A stretch of 64,000 bases of DNA from contig DVFW01000013.1 of the NCBI GenBank assembly GCA_018713055.1, positions 3,354-67,353 of the forward strand, read 5' to 3'. A program made the translations under genes and the position numbers. Within the stretch, counting starts at the first letter, position 1; the number at the start of each line of letters is the position of its first letter. The notes beneath the pieces are model-generated. The model was not told the origin of the DNA. It did no database searches and saw only the letters and a list, made by a program, of their open reading frames with translations. This DNA is from Scatavimonas merdigallinarum. Its GTDB lineage: Bacteria; Bacillota; Clostridia; Oscillospirales; Acutalibacteraceae. Of this stretch, positions 42,771-51,875 are shown piece by piece.

Positions 42771-44105
42771 ATGGGCGCAGATATCCGTCTGGCCATCCAT
42801 AATACCATCGAAAAAAATAAATCTGCCTATTTTGCATTTTTAAAAGACCTGGTTTCGTTTGACAGCCGGATTTTAGAAGCCGGAAAATATGGACAGGAAA
42901 AAGGTATACAAGACTATTTAAAGCAATACTTTCAAAAATTGGGCGCCCAGGTAGACGCCTTTTCCCCGGAAAACGAAAAAATTTGCAAATATGCCGGCTT
43001 TAATAAAAACCATACATACGAAAACCGGGAAAATGTCGTTGCAACATTTAAAGGCGCCGGAGGCGGGCGTTCTCTTCTGATGAATGGCCATTGCGACATT
43101 GTCCCTCCAGGCGACGAATCCGCTTGGACCAGTTCGCCGTTTACCTGTGTAGAGCGCAACGGCCGTCTGTATGGACGTGGTACAACAGATATGAAGGGCG
43201 GGCTGGGCGCAGCTATTTTGGCGGTAAGCCTGCTTAAAGAACTTTCCATCCCGCTGGCCGGCGATATCATTATCGAATCCGTTATTGACGAAGAGGGCGG
43301 CGGCAATGGTACGATCGCCTGCTGCGACAGAGGATACCGCGCCGACGGCGCAATCATCATGGAACCCACCCGCATGGCGGTAATGCCTGCAAACCGCGGC
43401 GCGTTTCTTGCCCGCTTTACCGTAACCGGAAGACAGACACACGCTGCAACAAAAGGGCTTGGCGTCAATGCCGTTGAAAAGGCGATTAAACTGATAAACG
43501 CCATCAAAGAGGTCGAAACGCACTGGTTAATGACAAAAAAACACCCTCTTTTGTCCAACCCTACCGTTAATATAGGAAAAATTGAAGGCGGACTGGGTGC
43601 TTCTATCGTTCCTGAAGCCTGTACGGTCGATTTTGATGTAGAATTTCTTCCAAGTGAATATGACAAGGATTACCGTTTAATTGCGGTAGATCCGCAGGAT
43701 ATAAAAGACGAAATTCAGCGCTGCTTAGACTTTGCCTGCGCAGGCGACCCATGGCTTTGCAGCCACCCTGTTACAGTCGACTGGTATCAGGAAACGCTTT
43801 GCTTTGAAACCGACGCAGAGCATCCTTTTGTACAAACCGCGCTTAAAAGCTGCAGAAGGGTCCTTCCAGGTGCAGTGCTTGACGGCCTCCCCTGCGGCTG
43901 CGACGGCGCCCCGCTTTTCCGCATTGGAAAAATGCCTGTTGTTATTATGGGGCCCGGTGATCTGGAAGAACTGCACACCACAGACGAAAGTATGGATGCA
44001 GAAAAATTTTACCAGGCAATTGAAGTGTATGCCAATCTGATTCTGGACTGGGTTGGGACTGTAAAAACGGAAGAAAAGAAAGAAGGTGAAAGTTGTGATT
44101 ACTAA
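42771..44105 (+). CDS. M20-family metallohydrolase (ArgE/DapE-like deacylase)
   Basis: Zinc-dependent amidohydrolase of 444 residues, starting at 42771 behind AAGGGGG. Metal ligands are in place: His107 and Asp109 in NGHCDIV, Asp140 in TTDMKGG, the catalytic/metal pair Glu174-Glu175 in DEEGG and a late His in LEELHTTDE; a lid domain spans about 215-340. Family members remove acyl or aminoacyl groups from amino acids and small peptides. Its place directly behind a sugar importer and ahead of a sugar isomerase suggests that it deacylates an imported conjugate. Overlaps the isomerase gene by 11 bases. Substrate unknown. Confidence 0.9.
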   Translation: MGADIRLAIHNTIEKNKSAYFAFLKDLVSFDSRILEAGKYGQEKGIQDYLKQYFQKLGAQVDAFSPENEKICKYAGFNKNHTYENRENVVATFKGAGGGRSLLMNGHCDIVPPGDESAWTSSPFTCVERNGRLYGRGTTDMKGGLGAAILAVSLLKELSIPLAGDIIIESVIDEEGGGNGTIACCDRGYRADGAIIMEPTRMAVMPANRGAFLARFTVTGRQTHAATKGLGVNAVEKAIKLINAIKEVETHWLMTKKHPLLSNPTVNIGKIEGGLGASIVPEACTVDFDVEFLPSEYDKDYRLIAVDPQDIKDEIQRCLDFACAGDPWLCSHPVTVDWYQETLCFETDAEHPFVQTALKSCRRVLPGAVLDGLPCGCDGAPLFRIGKMPVVIMGPGDLEELHTTDESMDAEKFYQAIEVYANLILDWVGTVKTEEKKEGESCDY

Positions 44106-44646
44106 GGAACAATACAACGCTGTAAAAGCGCGGGTTATCGCATATTTTGACGCCGCTGGTATTGCTTTAACAGAAACCGAAAAAGAGAACATAGAAATTG
44201 CCGACTTTGGCCTGGAAGATCTGGAGCACAGCGCGTTGCAGCTTGTCACATATATTAATACAGACAGGGTGTGCGCAAAGGAAATGGTTCTTTTACCCGG
44301 GCAGACCTGCCCGGAACATCGGCATCCTCCTTTTGGAGATTACCCCGGAAAAGAAGAAACTTTCCGCTGCCGCTTTGGCAGTGTGTATTTGTACGTCGAG
44401 GGTGAACCTACACCCTGTCCAAAAGCCAGCCCGCCTCAAGCCGACAAGGCCTACTATACGGTTTTTCATGAAATTATTTTGACGCCCGGGGAGCAATATA
44501 CCATTCCCATCAACACGCGCCACTGGTTCCAGGCGGGCGAAAAAGGCGCCGTGGTTTCAGAATTCAGCACTCCCAGCTTCGATGAGAAAGATATTTTTAC
44601 CGACCCGCGCATTCGGCGCATACCGGAAATTGCAAAGGAGGCATAG
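44095..44646 (+). CDS. D-lyxose isomerase-like cupin protein
   Basis: Cupin-fold protein of 183 residues resembling D-lyxose ketol-isomerases, which interconvert D-lyxose and D-xylulose (also D-mannose and D-fructose). The metal-binding set His75, His77 (PEHRHPP), Glu88 (GKEETFRCRFG) and His143 (TRHWFQAG) is complete. The GTG at 44095 is chosen because AGAAGGTG is upstream; the GTG at 44086 lies within that site. A xylulokinase gene in the same operon fits a lyxose-to-xylulose route. Confidence 0.85.
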   Translation: MITKEQYNAVKARVIAYFDAAGIALTETEKENIEIADFGLEDLEHSALQLVTYINTDRVCAKEMVLLPGQTCPEHRHPPFGDYPGKEETFRCRFGSVYLYVEGEPTPCPKASPPQADKAYYTVFHEIILTPGEQYTIPINTRHWFQAGEKGAVVSEFSTPSFDEKDIFTDPRIRRIPEIAKEA

Positions 44647-44648
44647 CC

Positions 44649-46001
44649 ATGTTTGACCAAAAAATCTGGAAGCAGCAGGCAAACATCATTTGTAAAGTGC
44701 TCGAACAGGCGCCTGCTTTTGACAAAGATTTTCTGCTTCCTCCTGAAGAATTTGCTGCGCGCCAGCGCAAAGTGTGGGATATGCTGCAAAAAGAAGGCTT
44801 TGATTGCGGCGTTGTATACGCAGACGAGCATTATTGCGGCGATGTCCCCTATCTTGCTGGAAACCCCAACATTATCGTTGAACCAATTGCAGCCGTACTA
44901 TCCAAAAACGGTCTGTATTTTATCGCCGGCCTGGAAAGCGGTATTGTCGCTGAACAATTTTGCCACCGTTCCGGGGTAAAGATCCGCAAAGTTGATATTT
45001 TGCGCGTCGACGACCCGGATTACCCCGGAAATCTGCTGACCCCCTCTGATATTATAGAAGAAGCATGCGGCGGCAAGCCCGGAAATATTGCACTTTTAAC
45101 AACAAAGGGCGTTTTCCCCCTTGGGCTGTACAACACGCTTAAACGCTATGTGGGGGAAGAAAACATAGGTGATTTGTCAAAAAAGTACTATCAGATAAAA
45201 TATGAAAAATCCATGCTGGAAATGCGGCTGATAGAAGAAAGCTGCCGGATCAGCGACAGCATGCTTGAAGGTATGCTGCGTATTCTGCGTCCCGGTCTTA
45301 CAGAAGCGCAGGTCGCCCAGTGGGGCTACTGCATTGCGCACGAACTGGGCGCACAAGCAATGGGTTTTCAGGTAATGGTCACAAGCGGCAAAAACAACCG
45401 CACCATTGTCGCAGCAGCCTCTAACAGGGTTATTCAGGAAGGCGATATCGTCCATATAGGCGTCTCTCCCAAACGCGACGGGTTGTGCGGGGCACAAAGA
45501 GCAACCGTCATGTGTGTAAAGAACCCGCGTGAGGTTACAAAATCTTACCGCACATGGATCGAATTTTTACAGGGTGCGTATGCGCATGCGGTTGCAGAAT
45601 TTGAAAACATTGCAAAAAACAACCTGCCGGGATATCTGCATGAACAATCTATGATTGCATATTATAATCAGCAAGCGCCGAGGCTGCGCGCCCAAACGGG
45701 GCTTTCTCTGGAACGTTTTAGTGAGCTCAAAGGTTATGTAACATCACACAATTCCGGTTATACCGAATGCCAGGAATTTTATGGCGCGCTTTCCTGCGAC
45801 TTTAAAGACCCTCTTGCAAATACAATGGTACTGATGCTGGATGTAGGCCTCAAGGGATTTTACGACACATGGACGGACGTTGCAATTCCTGGTCTGGATT
45901 ATATAGTCATCGAGAAAACCGCTGGGAAGTTTGGCGACCAGGTGCGCATTTTAAACCGCCTTCCCGTTGATTTACAGCAATTTGTAGGAGAAGCATTTTA
46001 A
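44649..46001 (+). CDS. M24-family (creatinase/Xaa-Pro peptidase fold) protein lacking metal ligands
   Basis: Protein of 450 residues with the creatinase N-terminal domain (about 40-185) and the pita-bread domain (about 195-445). Where metallo-M24 enzymes carry two Asp, a His and two Glu, this has His-Ile-Gly in GDIVHIGVS, Gln-Arg in CGAQRATVM, an intact His in TSHNSGYTE, Asp in LMLDVG and no Glu in the last position. It therefore looks like a metal-free member, as creatinase is, or a catalytically inactive one. Three bases after the isomerase gene, well inside the operon. Possible role: hydrolysis of an amidine/amide-linked sugar conjugate, which is inference. Confidence 0.75.
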   Translation: MFDQKIWKQQANIICKVLEQAPAFDKDFLLPPEEFAARQRKVWDMLQKEGFDCGVVYADEHYCGDVPYLAGNPNIIVEPIAAVLSKNGLYFIAGLESGIVAEQFCHRSGVKIRKVDILRVDDPDYPGNLLTPSDIIEEACGGKPGNIALLTTKGVFPLGLYNTLKRYVGEENIGDLSKKYYQIKYEKSMLEMRLIEESCRISDSMLEGMLRILRPGLTEAQVAQWGYCIAHELGAQAMGFQVMVTSGKNNRTIVAAASNRVIQEGDIVHIGVSPKRDGLCGAQRATVMCVKNPREVTKSYRTWIEFLQGAYAHAVAEFENIAKNNLPGYLHEQSMIAYYNQQAPRLRAQTGLSLERFSELKGYVTSHNSGYTECQEFYGALSCDFKDPLANTMVLMLDVGLKGFYDTWTDVAIPGLDYIVIEKTAGKFGDQVRILNRLPVDLQQFVGEAF

Positions 46002-46007
46002 CGTTAT

Positions 46008-46040
46008 GGGGGCGGCTTACAGCGCCGCCCCCGTGTTTTA
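46008..46040 (+). terminator. Intra-operon hairpin, possible partial terminator
   Basis: GGGGGCGGC/GCCGCCCCC stem followed by GTGTTTTAT. It could reduce transcription of the last two genes. Confidence 0.55.
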
Positions 46041-46061
46041 TATAAGAAGGAGGTACGGGCC

Positions 46062-47108
46062 ATGCAAAAAAATGCGCTGCTGCGCTATGTGGGCAGCGCC
46101 GAGCAGCTTCTCGGAATGAAGGATTATACGATAAACGGCGGCAAAGCCAGCGGTATGCGCGCAATAGAATTATATAATGCAACCGGCCTTTCTTTTACCG
46201 TATTGCCAGACCGCGGTATGGATATTACCGGACTATCCTTTCGAGGTATAAATTTAAGCTTTTTGTCTAAAACCGGGCTTACCGCCCCGCAATTTTTTAC
46301 AGAGGACAGGGACAAGGGATTTTTTAAAAGTTTTTTCGCCGGATTTCTGACCACATGCGGGTTAAGTTATATGGGGGCACACTGCCGTGACGGCGAAGAA
46401 AACCTGGGGCTGCACGGCGTTATATCCAACACACCCGCCTATGAAGTCTGCCCGGAAGTCCTTTGGGAAGAAAACGGCTCTGCTCTTACTCTTAGCGGGA
46501 AGCTCCGGCAGGCGCAGGTTTTCGGCGAGCATCTTTTGATGCAGCGCCGCATTACACTTGCGGGGGAAGAAAACCGTTTTACAATAGAAGACCGTATAGA
46601 AAATCTGGATTTTGTACCGGTTCCATTTATGCTTTTGTATCATATCAATTTTGGGTACCCCATGCTTTCACCGCAATGCGAACTGCTTCTCCCTTCTCTG
46701 TCGATAACGCCGCGCGACAAACAGGCTGAAGAGGGTCTGTCTGCCTCAGATAAAATTACCGAGCCGGTAGATGGCTTTAAAGAACAGGTTTTCTTCCACA
46801 AAATGCGCCCGGACCGTCAGGGAAAGGTTCATGCCATGCTTATAAACCATAAACTTCTAACAGCCTTGGAACTGATTTATCCCATTGCACAGCTTCCCTG
46901 CTTTACACAGTGGAAATGTATGAAAAGCGGCGAATATGTACTTGGACTGGAACCGGGAAACTGCCATGTAATGGGAAGAGCCCTTGCAAAAAAGGACGGC
47001 TCCCTGCAATATTTGAAGCCCGGCCAGCAGCAATCCATACGGATGGAAATTAAAATACACCATTCTCTAAAAGAAATTAACCGTGCGCGGGCTGTTTTTG
47101 AAACCTGA
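46062..47108 (+). CDS. DUF4432 aldose-epimerase-like protein
   Basis: Galactose mutarotase-like beta-sandwich protein of 348 residues. Visible family features are TVLPDRGMDITGLSFRGINLSFLS, a His in LGLHGVISNTPA, the segment LLYHINFGYPML and GLEPGNCHVMGR. DUF4432 proteins lie in sugar catabolic operons and are thought to be mutarotases or epimerases. AAGGAGG precedes the start. Its role here could be anomer or epimer interconversion of the pentose. Confidence 0.82.
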   Translation: MQKNALLRYVGSAEQLLGMKDYTINGGKASGMRAIELYNATGLSFTVLPDRGMDITGLSFRGINLSFLSKTGLTAPQFFTEDRDKGFFKSFFAGFLTTCGLSYMGAHCRDGEENLGLHGVISNTPAYEVCPEVLWEENGSALTLSGKLRQAQVFGEHLLMQRRITLAGEENRFTIEDRIENLDFVPVPFMLLYHINFGYPMLSPQCELLLPSLSITPRDKQAEEGLSASDKITEPVDGFKEQVFFHKMRPDRQGKVHAMLINHKLLTALELIYPIAQLPCFTQWKCMKSGEYVLGLEPGNCHVMGRALAKKDGSLQYLKPGQQQSIRMEIKIHHSLKEINRARAVFET

Positions 47109-47124
47109 AGAAGGAGGGCTTTCA

Positions 47125-48648
47125 ATGAATTACTGCATGGGAATTGACGTTGGTACTTCTGGTGTAAAAGCCGTTTTATACGCAGAAGACGGCGTATTGA
47201 TTGCAAGCGCCAGCGAAGGGTATGCCATGTACCAGCCGCAAAACGGCTGGGCAGAGCAAAACCCGGAGGATTGGTGGGAAAAAACGATTTTGGTAATCCG
47301 GCGTGTACTTGCATCATCTCAGGTTAGGCCCGAGGAAATATCCGGTCTGGGCTTAACCGGTCAAATGCACGGCCTTGTTATGCTTGACCAAAACTGCAAA
47401 GCACTGCGTAACGCCATTTTATGGTGCGACCAGCGTACTGCGCAGGAATGCAAAACGCTTACCAGCTTATTTGGGCATTCCCAATTGATTGCTGTTACCG
47501 CAAACCCTGCGCTTACCGGGTTTACCGCATCAAAAATTTTATGGGTAAAAAACCATGAACCGGAGCTATTTTCCAAATGCAAGCATATTTTGCTCCCAAA
47601 AGATTATATTCGCTTTTGCTTAACCGGGGATTTTGCCACCGATGTATCAGACGCTTCCGGCATGCAGCTACTAGATGTAAAAAACAGACGTTGGTCGCTG
47701 GAAATGCTTGACTGCCTTCAGCTAGACCCCTCTATGTTGGCCCAGGTTTACGAATCCCCACAGCTAACGGGGACCATCAGTAAGCAGGCGGCGCAGCTGA
47801 CCGGGCTTTGCGAGCGCACAAAGGTTGTCGCAGGCGCGGGCGACAATGCGGCGGCGGCAGTTGGAACAGGCATTGTCTATGATAAAAAAGCGTTTACAAC
47901 CATTGGTACCTCCGGCGTCGTTTTTACTCATACAAACACGCTGCACATAGACCCCAAAGGACGCGTACATACATTTTGCTGCGCTGTTCCAGGCGCATGG
48001 CACGTAATGGGCGTTACACAGGCCGCAGGCCTTTCGCTGAAATGGCTGAAGGAAAATGTTCTGTGCGATTTAAAAGCATTGGCACAGGAAAAAGGCGCCG
48101 GCGTTTATCAGCTTATGGACTGCATGGCGTTGCAGAGCCCCATTGGTGCAAACCGACTTTTATTTTTACCATATCTAATGGGGGAACGTACGCCGCATCT
48201 GGATCCGGACTGCCGCGGCGTGTTCTTTGGGCTAAGCGCCATGCACACGCGCTGCGACCTGATACGTGCAGTAATGGAGGGCGTAGCCTGCTCTTTGCAG
48301 GACTGTCTTTCTGTTTTGCAGGAAATGGAAATAAATCCAAACAGCATGGCCCTGTGCGGCGGCGGCGCAAACAGCCCGGTCTGGCGGCAAATGCTTGCAG
48401 ATTTGTTTAATTGCAAAGTAAACACCATGCAGGCAAACGAAGGGGCAGCACAAGGAGCCGCTATTTTAGCCGCCGTGGGAAGCGGGCTGTTTAAAACTGT
48501 GCAGGACGCCTGCAACATATTTGTAAAAGAAGACAAATTTTTTCCACCCTCTTTGGAAAACGTACGCCAATACCGCAGAATATATGCGCAGTATAAGGCT
48601 TTGTATCCTGCTTTGTCTCCGTTTTTTAAAGAGCTTGGCAAACTATAA
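47125..48648 (+). CDS. xylB: Xylulokinase (FGGY family)
   Basis: Phosphorylates D-xylulose to xylulose 5-phosphate, feeding the pentose phosphate pathway. The 507 residues begin with the phosphate loop GIDVGTSGVKAVLYAEDG, include LTGQMHGLVMLD, the catalytic Asp in GAGDNAAAAVGTG and the second FGGY signature region GGGANSPVWRQMLADLF. Start at 47125 follows AGAAGGAGG; 16 bases after the DUF4432 stop. Last gene of the operon. A related pentulose kinase specificity cannot be ruled out. Confidence 0.93.
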   Translation: MNYCMGIDVGTSGVKAVLYAEDGVLIASASEGYAMYQPQNGWAEQNPEDWWEKTILVIRRVLASSQVRPEEISGLGLTGQMHGLVMLDQNCKALRNAILWCDQRTAQECKTLTSLFGHSQLIAVTANPALTGFTASKILWVKNHEPELFSKCKHILLPKDYIRFCLTGDFATDVSDASGMQLLDVKNRRWSLEMLDCLQLDPSMLAQVYESPQLTGTISKQAAQLTGLCERTKVVAGAGDNAAAAVGTGIVYDKKAFTTIGTSGVVFTHTNTLHIDPKGRVHTFCCAVPGAWHVMGVTQAAGLSLKWLKENVLCDLKALAQEKGAGVYQLMDCMALQSPIGANRLLFLPYLMGERTPHLDPDCRGVFFGLSAMHTRCDLIRAVMEGVACSLQDCLSVLQEMEINPNSMALCGGGANSPVWRQMLADLFNCKVNTMQANEGAAQGAAILAAVGSGLFKTVQDACNIFVKEDKFFPPSLENVRQYRRIYAQYKALYPALSPFFKELGKL

Positions 48649-48712
48649 CAAGCTATATTTTTTAGGTCAGCAACTTGTTTTAGATAAAACCTCCTCCAAT
48701 ACCCTTTCTCCG

Positions 48713-48756
48713 AAAAGAACCCGGCGCGGGGCATACGCCCCGCGCCGGGTTCTTTT
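48713..48756. terminator. Strong bidirectional terminator between xylB and mutY
   Basis: Perfect 18-bp stem with CCCGGCGCGGGGC/GCCCCGCGCCGGG core and ATAC loop, flanked by AAAA and TTTT on the two sides. Confidence 0.95.
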
Positions 48757-48811
48757 GTGTCTCTTCACATGTTGTTTTATTTTTTATAGCCCGGTTGCAC
48801 AAAACAGTATT

Positions 48812-50410
48812 CTACTCCAGAAAGATACGGAAGGCTGTGGGAAGCGCATATTTTTGCCTAACTTGCTCCATAGTGGCCCATGTAAAGTCCGGTGCTTTTT
48901 GTGTGCAGCACATGCAATAACAGGTCATATCCCATTGAATATGTGTAAAAACATGCCGGTAATGCAACACTTTTTCCAGCGTAATTTCTCCACTTCCCCA
49001 GTTTTCGGCTGTTTGTACCGCTTCCTCTTCTGTAAGCGCCCCCTGCACGTTTGGCAACTGCCAGAGCCCTGCCAGAAGGCCGCTGCTTTCTCTTTGACAG
49101 ACTGCAATATCATTTCCACACAATAACAAAAACACCGTTTTTTGCTCCGTTTTTCGCGCACGCTTTGGCTTTTTAACAGGGAGCATCTGTTGCGACCCGC
49201 TTGCATATGCCAGGCAAAAGTTCCGGGCAGGGCAGCACGCACACTTTGGATTTCCGCCCGGCAGGCATATTGTTGCGCCAAGCTCCATCAGACTTTGCGT
49301 AAAGCTGCCGCATTGCCCTAAAGGATACACGCTTTCCAGTATCTGCGCCATTTCCTTTTTGACCTGCGGCGCATCCACTTCTATAAATTGCTCTGTCACC
49401 CTGGAAAGCACACGCAGTACGTTGCCATCCACAGCCGCGCGCGGCTGTTCAAAACAGATAGAGGCAATCGCTCCTGCAGTGTAGGGACCAACCCCGGGAA
49501 GCGAAGCAATATCCATATAGCTGGAAGGAAACACGCCGCCGTAGTCACGTACAATTTTTTTTGCCGCTTTTTGCAAATTGCGTGCACGGTTATAATAGCC
49601 AAGCCCCTCCCAATATTTAAACAGCGTATCTTCACGCGCCTGTGCAAGATCTTCTATTGTAGGAAACGCCTCCAAAAAGCGTGCATAGTAGCCTTTCACC
49701 GCCTCTACACGCGTTTGCTGCAACATGATTTCCGACAGCCACACATGATAAGGCTGTGTATCCCTGCGCCAGTCGAGCTGCCGTGCGTTTTCTTTATACC
49801 ATTGCAAAAGCGCCTCCGGCAGCTTTCGATACAGGCTTTTTTTGTATGCCTGCAACGCTTTCATACGACGGTGCAACTTTTCATATAGCACAAGCATATG
49901 CGCTTCTGCACAGTAATTTCGAAGATCCTGTACCGCAATCCAGCGCACAGCGCTGTTTTCATCCGGCTTTACAAAAACAGGTTGCTTTTCAGGTACAATC
50001 AGGCCGTAAGCAACAGAATAATGTATATGCGCAGGTACCGCTTTTCCATTTTTGCTGTGTGCAGGAACCTGCAATATGTCCAGCGACAATATACCGGCGC
50101 TCAAAGGATAAACCTGCTGTACGCCCGTTTCCTCACGCGCTTCCCGAATTGCCGTATAAAGCAGCTTTTCTTCCCCATCTGCGTGTCCGCCGGGCCATGT
50201 AAAGGTATGAAAAAGATTATGATGCACCATAAGCGCTTTGTCCATCGCAGGGTTTAGCAACAATGCCGAAGCTGTAAAATGTGCTTGTTCATTTTCTCTG
50301 CACAAAAGCGTCTTTCCATGCGCTTCCCATGCGGCGAGCATTTTCTTGCGCACCTGCGCTTCTTCCTTTGTTTGCGGGACAAAACGCAAAAGCTGCGCTT
50401 TTATATCCAT
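48812..50410 (-). CDS. mutY: Nudix-MutY fusion: A/G-specific adenine glycosylase
   Basis: Removes adenine mispaired with 8-oxoguanine. Of 532 residues the first 190 form an extra Nudix domain with a complete box (75-97, GHADGEEKLLYTAIREAREETGV). The glycosylase core follows: catalytic Glu227 in SEIMLQQTR, helix-hairpin-helix SLPGVGPYTAG (303-313), Asp328 in AAVDGNVLRVLSR and the 4Fe-4S cysteines 382, 390, 393, 399 (X7-X2-X5, one longer than the usual X6). The C-terminal MutT-like 8-oxoG recognition domain is also present. Start 50410 follows GGGAGGG. Normal MutY lacks the N-terminal module. Confidence 0.92.
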   Translation of the reverse strand: MDIKAQLLRFVPQTKEEAQVRKKMLAAWEAHGKTLLCRENEQAHFTASALLLNPAMDKALMVHHNLFHTFTWPGGHADGEEKLLYTAIREAREETGVQQVYPLSAGILSLDILQVPAHSKNGKAVPAHIHYSVAYGLIVPEKQPVFVKPDENSAVRWIAVQDLRNYCAEAHMLVLYEKLHRRMKALQAYKKSLYRKLPEALLQWYKENARQLDWRRDTQPYHVWLSEIMLQQTRVEAVKGYYARFLEAFPTIEDLAQAREDTLFKYWEGLGYYNRARNLQKAAKKIVRDYGGVFPSSYMDIASLPGVGPYTAGAIASICFEQPRAAVDGNVLRVLSRVTEQFIEVDAPQVKKEMAQILESVYPLGQCGSFTQSLMELGATICLPGGNPKCACCPARNFCLAYASGSQQMLPVKKPKRARKTEQKTVFLLLCGNDIAVCQRESSGLLAGLWQLPNVQGALTEEEAVQTAENWGSGEITLEKVLHYRHVFTHIQWDMTCYCMCCTQKAPDFTWATMEQVRQKYALPTAFRIFLE

Positions 50411-50616
50411 ATGGCCACCCTCCCATACAGCCAGTATACAGGATTTCTCCCGGCAATGCAAAAAAACGCAAATTTGCATCTGAAAGCAAATTTTTCAGAT
50501 TTGTTTTTTACTCCTCCTGCATCTTCCTTTTTTAACATACTTTTTCCATGCCTGAACCACTTGCCCATTATGAAAAAAATGGAAATCCCAGTTTACATTA
50601 AAATTTCTTAATTTTT

Positions 50617-50743
50617 GCTTTTTGGCATCTCATTTTCAAGTTAAAATATAAATCTTGATAAACAGCTTAAATACTGGGTTTATGGCATGAAAAAAGAGGC
50701 CGGAATTTGGATGCATCATTTTTGAGTTCCAAATTTCGACCTC
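50617..50743 (+). repeat. About 130-bp dispersed palindromic repeat, copy B
   Basis: Matches the reverse complement of 32521-32655. Shared blocks include ATAAATCTTGA, AGCTTAAAT, TGGGTTTA, AAAAAGAGGCCG and TTTGAGTTCCAAA. The 50411-50890 gap holds no gene besides this repeat and a terminator. Confidence 0.75.
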
Positions 50744-50803
50744 GATTCAGCTATAAAAAAGATGCCAACTATAAACGCGAGTATAAAAACATAAACAAAA
50801 ATA

Positions 50804-50841
50804 AAAACCGGCGCCATGGTCCCATGGTGCCGGTTTTTTGT
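50804..50841. terminator. Terminator after pyrF
   Basis: AACCGGCGCCATG/CATGGTGCCGGTT stem (one G-T) with T-runs on both sides, so functional for the minus-strand pyr operon. Confidence 0.9.
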
Positions 50842-50890
50842 ATATATTCTAATTCTATATCAGATCAAATTTTTGCATACAGGGGCTTTC

Positions 50891-51826
50891 TTATGGCAAT
50901 ACAATCTTTCCTGTAACATCCGCCAAAAGCTCCCGCATCTTTTGCGCCTCGCGCAACGCGGCCCCTGCATAATCCTGCGGGTCGCATTTTTCCTTCTGCC
51001 AGGCGCACATAATCCCACGGGATGAATTTACAATCGCACCCAGCCCGTTTTTGTCAAACGCGCCGGCTATATTGCTTGCCGTCCCCCCCTGCGCGCCGTA
51101 TCCCGGCACAAGGAAAAAGGTCCGCGGTAGCTCTGCGCGCAGCTCTGTCAGCTGCTGTGGATATGTCGCACCCACAACTGCACCTACACCTGAATATCCA
51201 TATTTTCCGGGGATTTCCTCCCCCCATTTTTCGCACATTTTCCCCATGCGCAGGTAAATACTCTCCGCACCCTCCAAACACAGATTCTGCAGTTCGCCGG
51301 AACTTGGGTTCGATGTTTTTACAAGCACAAATATTGCCTTATTCATCTTTCTGCATACATCGGTAAGCGGCAAAATACCGTCTGACCCAAGATAGCCGTT
51401 TACTGTAAGCGCATCTGCGCCAAACGCCGTAAATTTTTCCCCGTCAATCTCCGTTATGCCAAGGTGCGCCGCGGCATAGGCCTGCATTGTAGTGCCTATA
51501 TCGTTGCGCTTTCCATCCATAATCACAAACATGCCTTTTTTCTGCGCATATGCAACTGTCTTGGTAAGCGTCTGCATACCCTGCCATCCATACATTTCAT
51601 AATAGGCGGCCTGTGGCTTTACAGCGGGTACAGCTGTACATAAAGCATCAATCAGTCCCCGGTTATACACCCAAATCGCTTCTGCCGCGCCTTCCATTGT
51701 CTTTCCAAACCGGGCAAACGCCGCCTGCTTAATATGCTCTGGAATATAATCCAACTTTGGGTCAAGCCCCGCAACTGTGGGGTTTTGCTTCTCTGCAATT
51801 TTCTCAATCAATCTGTCCAATGCCAT
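50891..51826 (-). CDS. pyrF: Orotidine 5'-phosphate decarboxylase
   Basis: Last step of UMP synthesis. The 311-residue protein is the longer type 2 form with the catalytic region FVIMDGKRNDIGTTMQAYA and the phosphate-binding GYGAQGGTA. ATG 51826 follows GGAGGG; the frame is open further upstream without ribosome site. Second pyr gene, 49 bases after pyrC. Confidence 0.96.
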   Translation of the reverse strand: MALDRLIEKIAEKQNPTVAGLDPKLDYIPEHIKQAAFARFGKTMEGAAEAIWVYNRGLIDALCTAVPAVKPQAAYYEMYGWQGMQTLTKTVAYAQKKGMFVIMDGKRNDIGTTMQAYAAAHLGITEIDGEKFTAFGADALTVNGYLGSDGILPLTDVCRKMNKAIFVLVKTSNPSSGELQNLCLEGAESIYLRMGKMCEKWGEEIPGKYGYSGVGAVVGATYPQQLTELRAELPRTFFLVPGYGAQGGTASNIAGAFDKNGLGAIVNSSRGIMCAWQKEKCDPQDYAGAALREAQKMRELLADVTGKIVLP

Positions 51827-51875
51827 TGTGTTCCCTCCATATGGCTTCTTTTTTGTTCTGTACAGCCGCCGTGCT

